Origin: Thermococcus cleftensis
Lineage (GTDB): Archaea > Methanobacteriota_B > Thermococci > Thermococcales > Thermococcaceae
Direction: 5' to 3'
DNA: 64,000 nucleotides
NCBI RefSeq assembly: GCF_000265525.1
Contig: NC_018015.1
Coordinates: 1,710,322-1,774,321, forward strand
Part shown: piece by piece, positions 54,266 to 63,146 of the stretch
Position numbering within the stretch: position 1 is the first letter of the stretch
Layout of the letters: every line of letters starts with the position of its first letter
Program-made: the position numbers and the translations under genes
Notes under the pieces: generated by a model
The model's database searches: none
Told to the model about the DNA's origin: nothing
The model's input: only the letters and a program-made list of their open reading frames with translations

Positions 54266-54520
54266 GCCCCTGTCCTTCAGCGAGCGGTTGAGCAGGTCGG
54301 CGTCACCGAGTCCATCTACAGGCTCGTGGACATCGCGGAGGAGGAGAAGGACCGCGCGACCTACCAGTTTCTCCAGTGGTTCGTGGAGCAGGTTGAAGAG
54401 GAGGCCACCGCCAAGGCAATCGTGGACAAGCTCGGGATTATAGGCGACAATCCGAACGGCCTCTTCATGCTCGACAGGGAGCTTGGCCAGAGAGGACCCA
54501 GTTCAGAGCAACCCTCCTCC
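54266..54520 (+). pseudogene. Ferritin remnant (C-terminal half)
   Basis: The plus-strand frame contains VTESIYRLVDIAEEEKDRAT, QFLQWFVEQVEEEATAKAI and LFMLDRELGQR. These match the C-terminal half of archaeal ferritins, including the metal Glu-bearing helix. The N-terminal half with the first diiron ligands is missing; upstream the frame decays (APVLQRAVEQVG) and then meets the promoter region of the flavoprotein. After GQR the frame drifts without a ferritin-type end. It is a truncated, presumably inactive copy, left within an iron/redox cluster. Confidence 0.8.
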
Positions 54521-54559
54521 AGTTCTCCGAGTGATTCTCTTTTTGTCAAAAAAGAGAGA

Positions 54560-54913
54560 TCAAAGCCCCTCGATGACCTCCTTTACGAGCTCGAGGGGCT
54601 CTTTCATTATCCCCACAGCGTCGTCGGCGGTGTTTATGGCTACGTAGGTTTCGCCGTTCTTCTGATAGAAGAGCACCGGGCACGGTGCAAAGGAGCCTAT
54701 CTCGTAGTCCTCCTTCGTCATCTCGTAGAATATCTTGGGGTTGCAGACCCAGAGAATCCTGTACGGCTCCATGTCCACGCCGAGGTTGGCCTTCACTACC
54801 TCGCTCGGCGTGAACTCAAGGACGACCTTGTATCCCCTCTCCTTCAGCTTTGCCTTAAACTTCTCCTCGGCCTCCTCGAGGCCCAGGCTAAGTTTTCTCC
54901 TGTACCTGTACAT
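54560..54913 (-). CDS. DUF302 family protein
   Basis: A 117-residue protein: MYRYRRKLSLGLEEAEEKFKAKLKERGYKVV, then VDMEPYRILWVCNPKIFYEMTKED and APCPVLFYQKNGETYVAIN, the DUF302 pattern. The biochemical function of the family is unknown; members often lie near redox or sulfur genes. ATG 54913 follows AAGGAGGTGG. It is preceded by the thioredoxin-CcdA gene on the same strand with a 12-base gap, so the two are probably an operon. Confidence 0.8.
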   Translation of the reverse strand: MYRYRRKLSLGLEEAEEKFKAKLKERGYKVVLEFTPSEVVKANLGVDMEPYRILWVCNPKIFYEMTKEDYEIGSFAPCPVLFYQKNGETYVAINTADDAVGIMKEPLELVKEVIEGL

Positions 54914-54925
54914 CAAACCACCTCC

Positions 54926-56212
54926 TTAGAGCTGTGAGAGCGATTCAAAGAGCGAGCTCCAGAGCTTGAGAGGAGTAAGCTCCGTCAGCATCAGCAGGCC
55001 TAGGAATATGAGCACCGCCCCGAGGACAATTTCCCACCTGGCTTTACCTCTTCCACCTAGCGAAAGCCTGTTCGAGAGGAACTTCCTGTTCACCCACTCC
55101 CCGAGGTCCTTCGAGGCGGTCAGCAGGTAAACCGTCAGCCCCATTCCAAGGCCGTAGGTGCCCATCACAATAATCCCGCTCAGAGTGTCCCCGCTCAGCG
55201 CGGCCGTTATGACCGCAAAGCCGACGTATGGCGCTATGCAACCGAGCCAGGTCGCCCCCAGGGCGGAGCCAAGGGCGAAGTCGTAGGCCAGGCCCCTTTT
55301 TCCAGATACCCTGTCGGCCGGCGAGAAGCTTAGGAACCTTTCGAGCCTCGCACTAAAGCGTTCACTTATGAAGCTCGCGCCAATTATCACAAAGCCGATT
55401 CCACCTATCAGGTAGAGTGCCCCCTGTATCTGGGAGGCGTAGGAACCGAGGCTTCCAACGAGCGCCCCGAGCAGGGCGAAAGAGGCCACCATTCCCGCTA
55501 TTATTGCCTCGACCTTTCTCCTCGCGAAGGTGAGGGAGAGCGTTCCGACGATGATAGGGAGGACGCAAGGGGAGAACACGCTAAGAATCCCCGCGGAGAA
55601 TATCGGCAGGAGAACGGCCGGGCTGAGGTTGCGGGTGGACTCTTCCCTGCTTTCTTCTGTGGTGTTCGGTGTTTCTTCGGCTCGGATCTCGGTTGCGCCT
55701 CCAGCTGCTTTCTCGACAAAGTATGCCAGGCCTTCTGGGTTCAAAGCTCCCACAGCCACTCCCTTCAGGACCATCGTCCCGTTCACGGCCTGGAATATCA
55801 CCATCGTTGGCGTTCCAGGGACACCGACGCTTATTTCCTCCCCGGGGTTTTTGGGCCGGTAGTAGCCAGCGTTGTCCGGCTGAATGACTATCACCGGGTC
55901 GTAGACCCTGTATCTGAGGTTCGTGATTGAGCGGGCCCTGTGGACGTCCACTGAGAGCAGTACAAGCCCCCGGAGGGCCTTTTCTGCCTCCGAAGTGGGA
56001 AAAACCTGTGTTTTCATGTAGCTGCACGCAGGACAGCTCTCCGAGTAGTAGAAGATGAAGAAATACTCTCCGTTGTGCTCTGCCACCAGGGAGTTGAGTT
56101 CACTCTCCGTTGTGATGTCGTGAAACGTCAGGCTGCCGTAGCTGACGGTTCCGGCGCTCACGAGGCCAGCGAATATCAGCAGAAGTGTGATGACGAAAAG
56201 CGCCCTGCGCAC
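54926..56212 (-). CDS. Thioredoxin-CcdA fusion (cytochrome c biogenesis/DsbD-like)
   Basis: A 428-residue membrane protein. After a signal segment (RRALFVITLLLIFAGLVSAG) an extracellular thioredoxin-like domain has the active site SESCPACSYM near residue 60 and cis-Pro in GVPGTPTMV. A linker leads to a CcdA/DsbD domain of six to eight helices with the two cysteines in FSPCVLPIIVG and WLGCIAPYVG. It likely moves reducing power across the membrane to extracellular disulfides. GTG 56212 follows AAGGTGA; GTG 56221 is the alternative. Confidence 0.88.
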   Translation of the reverse strand: MRRALFVITLLLIFAGLVSAGTVSYGSLTFHDITTESELNSLVAEHNGEYFFIFYYSESCPACSYMKTQVFPTSEAEKALRGLVLLSVDVHRARSITNLRYRVYDPVIVIQPDNAGYYRPKNPGEEISVGVPGTPTMVIFQAVNGTMVLKGVAVGALNPEGLAYFVEKAAGGATEIRAEETPNTTEESREESTRNLSPAVLLPIFSAGILSVFSPCVLPIIVGTLSLTFARRKVEAIIAGMVASFALLGALVGSLGSYASQIQGALYLIGGIGFVIIGASFISERFSARLERFLSFSPADRVSGKRGLAYDFALGSALGATWLGCIAPYVGFAVITAALSGDTLSGIIVMGTYGLGMGLTVYLLTASKDLGEWVNRKFLSNRLSLGGRGKARWEIVLGAVLIFLGLLMLTELTPLKLWSSLFESLSQL

Positions 56213-56288
56213 CGGCTTCACCTTGATAACCTTTTAGGAGGGGTTAAAAAGCCTTTTCTTGAAGCCCCGTTCACTGGACAGGACTGTG

Positions 56289-56831
56289 TCACGGTTTCTT
56301 CCACGCTTCACCAAAGCGGTTGTAGCTCACCTTGTCCCACTCAAAAACCTCATCGCCGTGGGGAGGCTTTTTCTCCGCGGGATAGCCGACGCCTATTATG
56401 CACACCACTCGGTAGTTCTCGGGGATTCCGAGGAGCTCCCTCACGTATTCCTCCGCCGTCTTTTTATCATCGTGCATTCTGTTCCTTATCTGCACCCAGA
56501 ACGACGACAGGCCGAGGTCGAACGCCGCCAGCTGTATGTGTTCCGCCGCTATGCTGGAATCTTCCACCCAGACGTCGCTTCTGCTTTCGTCGGCGGTAAC
56601 GACTATTGCCAGGGGTGCCGTTGCCAGGCCAGAGGCGCCGAGCTTTGCCTTTGAAAGCGCCAGGAGCTTTTCCCTGTCATCAACCACGATGAAGTGCCAC
56701 GGCCTCCTGTTGAAAGAACTCGGTGACAGGAAGGCAGCCTCAAGGAGCTTTTCCACAAGTTTGCGGGGAACCGGCCTCTCCTGGAAGCGCCTCACGCTCC
56801 TTCTTTTTCTGAGAACCTCGAAGAACTCCAT
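56289..56831 (-). CDS. Nitroreductase family FMN-dependent oxidoreductase
   Basis: A 180-residue nitroreductase-fold protein. RKRRSVRRFQERPVP and AAFLSPSSFNRRPWHFIVVDD are the FMN-binding N-terminal motifs, and DSSIAAEHIQLAAFDLGLSSFW and VVCIIGVGYPAEKK are the usual later blocks. The substrate is not predictable; members reduce quinones, nitro compounds or dehalogenate. It lies upstream of the thioredoxin-CcdA gene on the same strand. Confidence 0.88.
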   Translation of the reverse strand: MEFFEVLRKRRSVRRFQERPVPRKLVEKLLEAAFLSPSSFNRRPWHFIVVDDREKLLALSKAKLGASGLATAPLAIVVTADESRSDVWVEDSSIAAEHIQLAAFDLGLSSFWVQIRNRMHDDKKTAEEYVRELLGIPENYRVVCIIGVGYPAEKKPPHGDEVFEWDKVSYNRFGEAWKKP

Positions 56832-56933
56832 GCCATCACCAAGGGGGGTAGACTTCGGGCTTTAAAAACCTCCTGAAACTCGAGCATGACCAACCTTTTT
56901 ACGCCCCACCGCCAACCATCTACGGGGGGAACA

Positions 56934-57497
56934 GTGAGGGAGAAACTCGTATGGTTCGGTTTCATGGGCGCTCTAGTCTACTGGTCTTTCGTCGCCTGGA
57001 GCATATCGAGAAATCCCTGGTTCTCCTTCTGGAAGAACGCCCTGAGCGACCTTGGGGGGCCTGGGGCGAACTCACCGTGGATTTATAACGCCGGTCTGGT
57101 CGTTAGTTCTCTCTTCCTCCTGGCTTTCTCCGTTGGACTTATCCTCACCTCGGAGGGGAGGCTCCAGACGGTTGGAGGAGCATACCTGAGCATCTCGTCC
57201 GTTTTCCTCGCCCTGATAGGCATATTCCACGAGGGCACCGAGCCCCACGTGTTCGTCTCCACCTACTTCTTCGTCCAGTTTTTCCTGGGGGCGCTCCTCT
57301 ACGGGCTCGGATCGGAGCGGCTCAGACCTGTGTCTGTTCTTATATTTTCCCTGGCCCTTGTAGGCCCGCTCGTCCCCTTTCCCTCCACCTCCCTTCTCGA
57401 AACGTACGAGATACTCCTCGTCATGGCATTTTCGCTGGCCGTCGCCCTGAACAGTAAGGGTTTTACGGGTCGCGGAGCAAGTGGGGGAGGTGGTTGA
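56934..57497 (+). CDS. DUF998 family membrane protein
   Basis: A 187-residue protein with six hydrophobic segments. WSISRNPWFSFWKNALSDLGGPG near residue 20 and NSPWIYNAGLVVSSLFLL are the DUF998 hallmarks. Function unknown. GTG 56934 is used because GGGGGGAACA precedes it. Its end is followed almost at once by the next small gene, so the two are probably cotranscribed. Confidence 0.78.
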   Translation: MREKLVWFGFMGALVYWSFVAWSISRNPWFSFWKNALSDLGGPGANSPWIYNAGLVVSSLFLLAFSVGLILTSEGRLQTVGGAYLSISSVFLALIGIFHEGTEPHVFVSTYFFVQFFLGALLYGLGSERLRPVSVLIFSLALVGPLVPFPSTSLLETYEILLVMAFSLAVALNSKGFTGRGASGGGG

Positions 57498-57498
57498 T

Positions 57499-57960
57499 AT
57501 GAGTGCTCCGTTTCCGCCGATACGGAGGGTGCCCGCGAGGGAGAGCGGCCCCCTGAAACCCGAGGATGCCGGGAGGGCGATAGCCCTTGTCAGGGAGGCA
57601 CTTCCCCTCTTCAGGGCCGGGGAACCGATACTCCATCCGGACCACGTAGACGTGCCCGTTATGTACCTCGATTTCGCCATAGACAGGGTTCACTACGACC
57701 CCCGGACCGGAACGCCCGCACCCAAAGGTGCCCCGCCCCACTGTCGGCCCTCCTTGGAGGGCGCCAAGGAGAGAGTGGAAGCCATACTGAAAGAGGCCAG
57801 GGTCGTTGATGCCGCGGAGTTCAGGGAGCCGGAGGACTGCTGGGTTGTCCCTGTGGCCTGGGAAACCTTTATAATCCTCCACGTACGCGTCTCGGCCGAC
57901 GGGAAGGAGCTTGTCCCCGACTATCCGCTCACAGAGGAGGTAAGGCGTTACGGCAGGTGA
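57499..57960 (+). CDS. Small soluble protein of unknown function
   Basis: A 153-residue protein, MSAPFPPIRRVPARESGPLK, with no signal or membrane segment. The middle HPDHVDVPVMYLDFAIDRVHYDP and the end CWVVPVAWETFIILHVRVSADG suggest an alpha/beta fold. I do not recognise the family. ATG 57499 follows GGAGGTGG. It is between a DUF998 protein and an ArsB/NhaD-type permease, and the spacing suggests an operon of all three. Confidence 0.65.
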   Translation: MSAPFPPIRRVPARESGPLKPEDAGRAIALVREALPLFRAGEPILHPDHVDVPVMYLDFAIDRVHYDPRTGTPAPKGAPPHCRPSLEGAKERVEAILKEARVVDAAEFREPEDCWVVPVAWETFIILHVRVSADGKELVPDYPLTEEVRRYGR

Positions 57961-59035
57961 AAGGCTCAGGACGTTCCTTGAAAGGGAGTGGTTCCTTACA
58001 GCGCTACTGCTGCTCTACCTAGTCCTGGTTCTCCACGACCCCACCCTTCCCGGCAGAACCCCGGGGCTGGTGGACTGGAGGAGCCTGGCCCTGATAACGT
58101 CGCTCATACTGGTCTCGAAGGGCCTTGAGCTGTCGGGGGTCTTCACCCGCCTTTCCATACGGCTCATCTCGCTCTCCGGCGGCTCGGAGAGGAAGCTGAT
58201 GCTTCTCCTTATCCCCATCATAGCCCTCTCCTCCGCAGTGATAATGAACGACACCGCGATGCTCGTGTTCATCCCCCTCGTCGTCATCACCGCCCGTCTG
58301 GCCGGGATAAACACCGCCCGCGCCGTTACGCTTTCGGCCATAGCGGCGAACGTCGGCTCCGCTCTAACTCCGATCGGCAACCCCCAGAACATCATAATCT
58401 GGAACGCCTATGGCATCTCCTTTCTGGGATTTGTCCGGGCGATGCTCCTCCCGGTGGGCATCTGGCTCGCTGTCCTGCTGCTCTTCACACTCACAATACG
58501 GGAAGGGCCTGTATCCATTGGGAGGCTGCCTCCCGTGGCGGTTAAAAGGAGGCTCTTCGTTGCTTCACTCGGCCTTCTGGTTTCGGACGTGATTCTCGCC
58601 GAGGCCGGCAGGGGGCTGTGGACGCTTCCTCTGACCCTGGTTGTGCTCCTCATAGCCGGAAGGGAAGCCCTGCTTGGCTTTGACTGGGCGCTGGTTCTCA
58701 CCTTCGCGTTCATTTTCATAGACTTCAGCGAGATTGCCGGCCTGCTTTCAGACCTAACCCTGCCCGCGGGTGGATTGGGTCTCTTCCTGGCCTCTGCGGG
58801 GCTTAGCCAGCTCATCAGCAACGTTCCCGCGACTGTGGTCCTCCTGACCTCCAGACCCGACTGGCTCCCCCTGACCCTCGGTGTGAACATCGGGGGAACG
58901 GGGATTATAGTCGGCTCCCTTGCGAATCTCATAGCCCTCCGCATCTCCGGAATCGGTATGGCAGACTTCCACAGGTTTTCGATTCCTTACTTCCTAGTGG
59001 CCTTGGTGATTTCGATTCTGATAATCCTGCTCTGA
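57957..59035 (+). CDS. ArsB/NhaD-type ion permease, apparent frameshift at the start
   Basis: A polytopic permease of about 358 residues. It is related to ArsB/NhaD/CitT: LVSKGLELSGVFTRLS, LLLIPIIALSSAVIMNDTAMLVFIPLVV, ANVGSALTPIGNPQNIIIW and LSQLISNVPATVVLLTS are typical. The protein frame is open from 57944 and includes the first helix (FLTALLLLYLVLVLH) but has no ATG, GTG or TTG before 58070. A GTG overlapping the previous stop at 57957, the expected coupled start, is out of frame; one extra A in GTGAAAGG would give MKRLRTFLERE. The start is therefore either damaged, mis-sequenced or unusual. Confidence 0.75.
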
Positions 59036-59063
59036 TTTTTCGACCGGTTTCGAAATGGGAAGG

Positions 59064-59096
59064 TTTATAAGAACATTTGCACAACTGCTCAAATGT
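59064..59096 (+). promoter_or_regulatory. Promoter and operator of the arsR-P1B ATPase operon
   Basis: TTTATAA at 59064-59070 is the TATA box. An inverted repeat with perfect 7-bp arms, ACATTTG (59073-59079) and CAAATGT (59090-59096), follows directly and covers the expected transcription start. Its form fits the imperfect 12-2-12 operators of ArsR/SmtB metal sensors. The regulator encoded 15 bases downstream most likely binds it and blocks transcription until metal is present. Confidence 0.65.
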
Positions 59097-59110
59097 AGAG
59101 GTGATGGAGA

Positions 59111-59467
59111 ATGACTGAGGTGTGTAAGGTCTACGAGGAGCATCTGGATAAAATCCTGGAGGCCCAGGCAAAACTCCCCGGGGAGGAGCACATACTTGAA
59201 ATGGCGGACTTCTTCGACGCGCTGGGCAATCCAACCAGGCTCAAAATACTCCTCGCTCTCATGGAGGCCGGGGAGCTCTGCACATGCGACCTCTCAGCCA
59301 TTACCGGGCTCTCCGTTTCGGCGGTCTCTCACCAGCTTAGACTCCTGAAGGACAGGAAGATAGTGGCCTACCGCAAGGACGGCAAGAACGTCTTCTACCG
59401 CCTCGATGACGAGCACATCAGGGAGATACTGAGGACGGCCATTGAGCATCTCTCGGAGGTGAAGTGA
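59111..59467 (+). CDS. ArsR/SmtB-family metal-sensing repressor
   Basis: A 118-residue winged-helix regulator. FFDALGNPTRLKILLALMEAG then ELCTCDLSAITGL, the alpha-3 motif in the position of ELCVCD, and SVSAVSHQLRLLKDRKIVAYRKDGKNVFYRL are diagnostic. An N-terminal cysteine (TEVCKVYEEHLD) and the CTC pair match CadC-type cadmium/lead/zinc sensors; C-terminal EHIREILRTAIEH could add the alpha-5 site. It is cotranscribed with the P1B ATPase (overlapping stop and start) and has its own operator upstream. Confidence 0.92.
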   Translation: MTEVCKVYEEHLDKILEAQAKLPGEEHILEMADFFDALGNPTRLKILLALMEAGELCTCDLSAITGLSVSAVSHQLRLLKDRKIVAYRKDGKNVFYRLDDEHIREILRTAIEHLSEVK

Positions 59468-61554
59468 TGGCAAAAAAGCTCAAGCTCGAGGGACTCGACT
59501 GCGCGAGCTGTGCCTACGAGATAGAGGAGGCCCTCAAAAAGGAGGGCTTTGAGTTCGCACTGGTCAACTTCGCCACCAAGGAGGCGGTTATAGAGGGCAA
59601 CGTTGAGAAGGCCAAGGAGATAATCAGAAAGGTCGAGCCGGACGTCGAGGTCATCGAAGAGGACGAGCACGGTCACTCGCACCACGGGCACCACCACGAG
59701 CACGGTGAAGAGGATCCCAAAAAGGCTCTCTACTTCATAATCCCGTCGCTCATGCTCTTTGGCATCGGGGTGGTACTCCGCTATTACTACGGCATGGACA
59801 ACGCCTTCGTCTTCGGGGTCTTCGTTGCGAGCTACCTCCTCGTTGGCTGGAAGGTTCTTAGAAGTGCCATCATCAACTCCCTGCACGGCAACGTCTTCGA
59901 CGAGAACTTCCTCATCGCGGTGGCCACGCTGGGAGCCTTCGCCATCAGGGAGTATCCGGAGGGAGTGGCGGTCATGCTCTTCTACGTTGTAGGGGAGTTC
60001 TTCCAGGACCTAGCTGTGGACAGGTCACGGCGCTCCATAAAGGCACTGCTTGCGCTCAAGGCCGAGCACGCTAACCTGCTCAGGAACGGCGAGGTCGTTA
60101 GGGTGAAGCCGGAGGAGCTGAAGGTCGGCGATACAATCCTGGTAAAGCCGGGTGAAAAGGTTCCCGTTGATGGCGTTGTCATAGAGGGTGAATCAACCGT
60201 TGATACCTCCGCCCTGACGGGTGAAAGCGTTCCCAGGACGGTAAGGGAAGGGGAGGAAATCCTCTCCGGCATGGTCAATCTAAGCGGCGTCCTCAAGGTC
60301 CGGGTTACCAAGGAGCTTAACGAGTCAACGATATCGAGAATTCTGGAACTAGTCGAAAACGCGAGCGCCAGAAAGGCCAGGACCGAGAAGTTCATAACCC
60401 GCTTTGCCCGCTACTACACTCCAGCGGTGGTCGGAATAGCGGCGCTCATAGCCACGGTCCCGCCGCTGATTACGGGAGACCCGTTTTCAACGTGGGTTTA
60501 CAGGGCGCTGATCCTTCTCGTGATTTCGTGTCCCTGCGCCCTCGTGCTCTCAATCCCGCTCGGCTACTTCGGGGGCATTGGGAAGGCCGCCAGGGAGGGG
60601 ATACTCGTCAAGGGCTCCAACTACCTCGATGCACTCAAGGACGCAAGCATCGTCGCCTTCGACAAAACCGGCACGCTGACAAAGGACGTTTTCAAGGTCA
60701 CGAAGGTGGAAACAAGGAACGGATTTAGCGAGGAGGAGATCATCAGGTTCGCGGCCCTTGCCGAGGCTCACTCGAACCACCCGATAGCGAAGGCCATACG
60801 CGAGGCATACGGCAAGGAAATCAACGAGGCAGAGATAGTCGAGTACGAAGAGATAGCCGGCCACGGCGTCAGGGCTAGGATTGACGGAATCGAGGTTCTC
60901 GTGGGCAACGACAGGCTGTTACACCGCTTCAACATCGAACACGATACGTGCAGGGTTAGAGGCACCGTGGCACACGTCGTCATCGACGGGAAGTACGCCG
61001 GGTACATAATAATCTCGGACGAGATAAAAGATGACGCCCCGAAGGCCGTGAAAGAACTCAAGCGCCTTGGAGTCAAGAAGGTCGTGATGGTCACCGGCGA
61101 CAGCAGGGAAGTCGCGGAGGAGATAGCGAAGCAGCTTGGCCTCGACAGCTTCTACGCCGAGCTTCTGCCGGAGGAAAAGGTGAGGGTCATAGAGGAGCTC
61201 GAGAAGGAGAAGGGGGACGGAAAGGTGGTCTTCGTCGGCGACGGGATAAACGACGCTCCCGTGCTGGCCAGGGCGGACGTTGGCGTTGCCATGGGAGCGC
61301 TCGGAAGTGATGCTGCCATAGAGACCGCCGATATCGTCATAATGGACGACAAGCCCTCGAAGCTCCCCCGGGGCATCAGGATAGCCAGAAAGACCCAGCG
61401 GATAGTATGGCAGAACATAGTCTTCGCCCTCGGCGTTAAGCTCGCCTTTATCGGCCTCGGAATTCTCGGAGAGGCTACGATGTGGGAGGCGGTCTTTGCC
61501 GACGTCGGCGTGGCCTTGATAGCGGTCTTCAACGCGATGAGGATTCTGAGGTGA
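59467..61554 (+). CDS. zntA: P1B-type ATPase, Zn/Cd/Pb exporter type
   Basis: A 695-residue heavy-metal ATPase. An N-terminal HMA domain has LDCASC, followed by a His-rich stretch (HGHSHHGHHHEHG near residue 74). TGES actuator loop, CPC in the transport helix (ISCPCALVLSIP), DKTGTLT phosphorylation site, HP motif (SNHPIAKA) and GDGINDAP are all present. The lysine in GVKLAF and aspartate in VFADVGVAL place it in the P1B-2 group exporting Zn, Cd or Pb. It is induced with its ArsR-type regulator. Confidence 0.94.
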   Translation: MAKKLKLEGLDCASCAYEIEEALKKEGFEFALVNFATKEAVIEGNVEKAKEIIRKVEPDVEVIEEDEHGHSHHGHHHEHGEEDPKKALYFIIPSLMLFGIGVVLRYYYGMDNAFVFGVFVASYLLVGWKVLRSAIINSLHGNVFDENFLIAVATLGAFAIREYPEGVAVMLFYVVGEFFQDLAVDRSRRSIKALLALKAEHANLLRNGEVVRVKPEELKVGDTILVKPGEKVPVDGVVIEGESTVDTSALTGESVPRTVREGEEILSGMVNLSGVLKVRVTKELNESTISRILELVENASARKARTEKFITRFARYYTPAVVGIAALIATVPPLITGDPFSTWVYRALILLVISCPCALVLSIPLGYFGGIGKAAREGILVKGSNYLDALKDASIVAFDKTGTLTKDVFKVTKVETRNGFSEEEIIRFAALAEAHSNHPIAKAIREAYGKEINEAEIVEYEEIAGHGVRARIDGIEVLVGNDRLLHRFNIEHDTCRVRGTVAHVVIDGKYAGYIIISDEIKDDAPKAVKELKRLGVKKVVMVTGDSREVAEEIAKQLGLDSFYAELLPEEKVRVIEELEKEKGDGKVVFVGDGINDAPVLARADVGVAMGALGSDAAIETADIVIMDDKPSKLPRGIRIARKTQRIVWQNIVFALGVKLAFIGLGILGEATMWEAVFADVGVALIAVFNAMRILR

Positions 61555-61558
61555 AGAT

Positions 61559-61576
61559 CACTTTTTTATTTATCTT
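61559..61576 (+). terminator. T-rich terminator after the P1B ATPase
   Basis: CACTTTTTTATTTATCTT lies within 25 bases of the stop codon. Confidence 0.45.
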
Positions 61577-61614
61577 CCAGCGTTCGGGAGAAATGAAGAG
61601 GCAAAAATTGGGAT

Positions 61615-63003
61615 TTAGTCGTCTGTCTTCCTTTCGTTCGTGGAACTTGGGCACACGTTTCCAAAGCACGGGGGCATAGAATCCGTGCCGTCATCAATGG
61701 TGGTAAAGTACATCGCCAGCTCAACGTTGTCCTTGGTGAGTTCGATGTCCCTTTTTAATACCGTCGCATAATACAGCTGGTTTGGGGGGGCGTTCATGAC
61801 TCTAATTCCGTACGTCACAACGGACTGGGATGTATTGGAGTAACTAAACGTTATCGAGAGTGCACCGGCGCCTGGAAGTTTGCTCCACAGCCAGCTGGCG
61901 GCAGAGCCGCCTAACGGAACAGAGTAGAACTTATGGTTGGAACTACCTCGGAATTCAAAAACTATGTTGTCGTACGTGCCATAACTGGTAGTTCTGAGGA
62001 CTTTTACTTTTGATCCTGTATTAACTGTAGGGAAGTGTGAACTCAGAAGGTAGTCGGTAAGGATCTTATTCCTGTTCAAGTCTCGTTCTGTTACCTCATG
62101 AAAGCCGCTCATCGTGACCTCAATAGGATACACTCCAGCTATTGGAATACTTGCGTACTGTTTTCTCCATTTGTCATAGACAGGAATGTTATATATCGCA
62201 ACTACGTACTTCAGCGGAAGGTTGAGGTATCTATCGAGGTAGCCATTCTCAGTCCGTACATCGGGTTCAGGAGCGTAGCTGACTTTCAATGTTGAACCGG
62301 AGTATGATGAGCCGAAATCGAGAACGGGAATTCCATCAACGCTGAGGCTCCACACGGCTCTCGTTGAGGTTGTTAGCTGTATTCCCCACGATGCTCCAAT
62401 TCTTTCAATTTTCTTGCCCCCTTCCGTCCGGACTTTAAGTCCCATAAACGGGACCCACTCAACGAAGGTCCTTGAGTCGGCGTAGTAAGAGCCCTTCAGG
62501 TACTCCCAGTTTTCGATGATGCAGTACCTGGCGTTCAGTTCCTCGTATCCCCGCGGACATGAGGAAGTTCCAAGCAGCGAGCGAACCTTGTACCGTATCC
62601 TGGCAGTCAGTGGAAGGTCAAGATCCGGCCGCCCCGATGGCCCGGCAACGTCCTCAATCGAAAACATTCCCTCCAGAACCAGCTTCCTGCCCGGGACGAT
62701 GCTCTTAACGCCAACCTTCCCGTCCTTCGTGAAGTACACGATCAGCGGGGTGGGGACTGAATGCAGGTTGTTGGTATTCAATCTTTCCCAGGCCCTGTTT
62801 TCGCTCCTGAACGTGAGGATACCGGCGATGCGGCCCTGCTTTAGAAGCTTAACGTCCCCGTGGGTGGAGGGCTGAAAGATGAAGGCCTTCGCGCTTCCCT
62901 GAACTGGAACCTGCTCCACGCTCAGGAACTCTGAAGCGGCCGTCCCAATGGTGGCCATTATCACTATTACAATTAGTGATATGGCCATAATTCTCATTCG
63001 CAT
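61615..63003 (-). CDS. Predicted secreted protein of unknown function
   Basis: A 462-residue protein with an N-terminal signal (MRMRIMAISLIVIVIMATIG, cleavage after TAAS likely). The rest is a mostly beta-rich extracellular domain with few sequons, four cysteines (SSCPRGYEELNARYC near 150 and CFGNVC near the end) and no C-terminal anchor. Base composition seems lower in GC than most neighbours. Start 63003 follows GGTGAT. No family is recognised and no operon partner adjoins. Confidence 0.65.
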   Translation of the reverse strand: MRMRIMAISLIVIVIMATIGTAASEFLSVEQVPVQGSAKAFIFQPSTHGDVKLLKQGRIAGILTFRSENRAWERLNTNNLHSVPTPLIVYFTKDGKVGVKSIVPGRKLVLEGMFSIEDVAGPSGRPDLDLPLTARIRYKVRSLLGTSSCPRGYEELNARYCIIENWEYLKGSYYADSRTFVEWVPFMGLKVRTEGGKKIERIGASWGIQLTTSTRAVWSLSVDGIPVLDFGSSYSGSTLKVSYAPEPDVRTENGYLDRYLNLPLKYVVAIYNIPVYDKWRKQYASIPIAGVYPIEVTMSGFHEVTERDLNRNKILTDYLLSSHFPTVNTGSKVKVLRTTSYGTYDNIVFEFRGSSNHKFYSVPLGGSAASWLWSKLPGAGALSITFSYSNTSQSVVTYGIRVMNAPPNQLYYATVLKRDIELTKDNVELAMYFTTIDDGTDSMPPCFGNVCPSSTNERKTDD

Positions 63004-63146
63004 GGCATCACCTTACTGAACATTGTCATCAAGTGTAGGATTGGCATGCCCATAAATGTTACTACTATAAAAGGAGTCAAAGATCGCCGTCTTTAGTCAG
63101 AAACACTCGGTCGTAATGTCTTGAACAATAACGGTTATCCACGTCT

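Noticed and set aside
54326-54937. Plus-strand frame of 203 codons as an intact gene
   Set aside because: Only the first part is ferritin-like; the rest is antisense to the DUF302 gene. Called a ferritin remnant instead.
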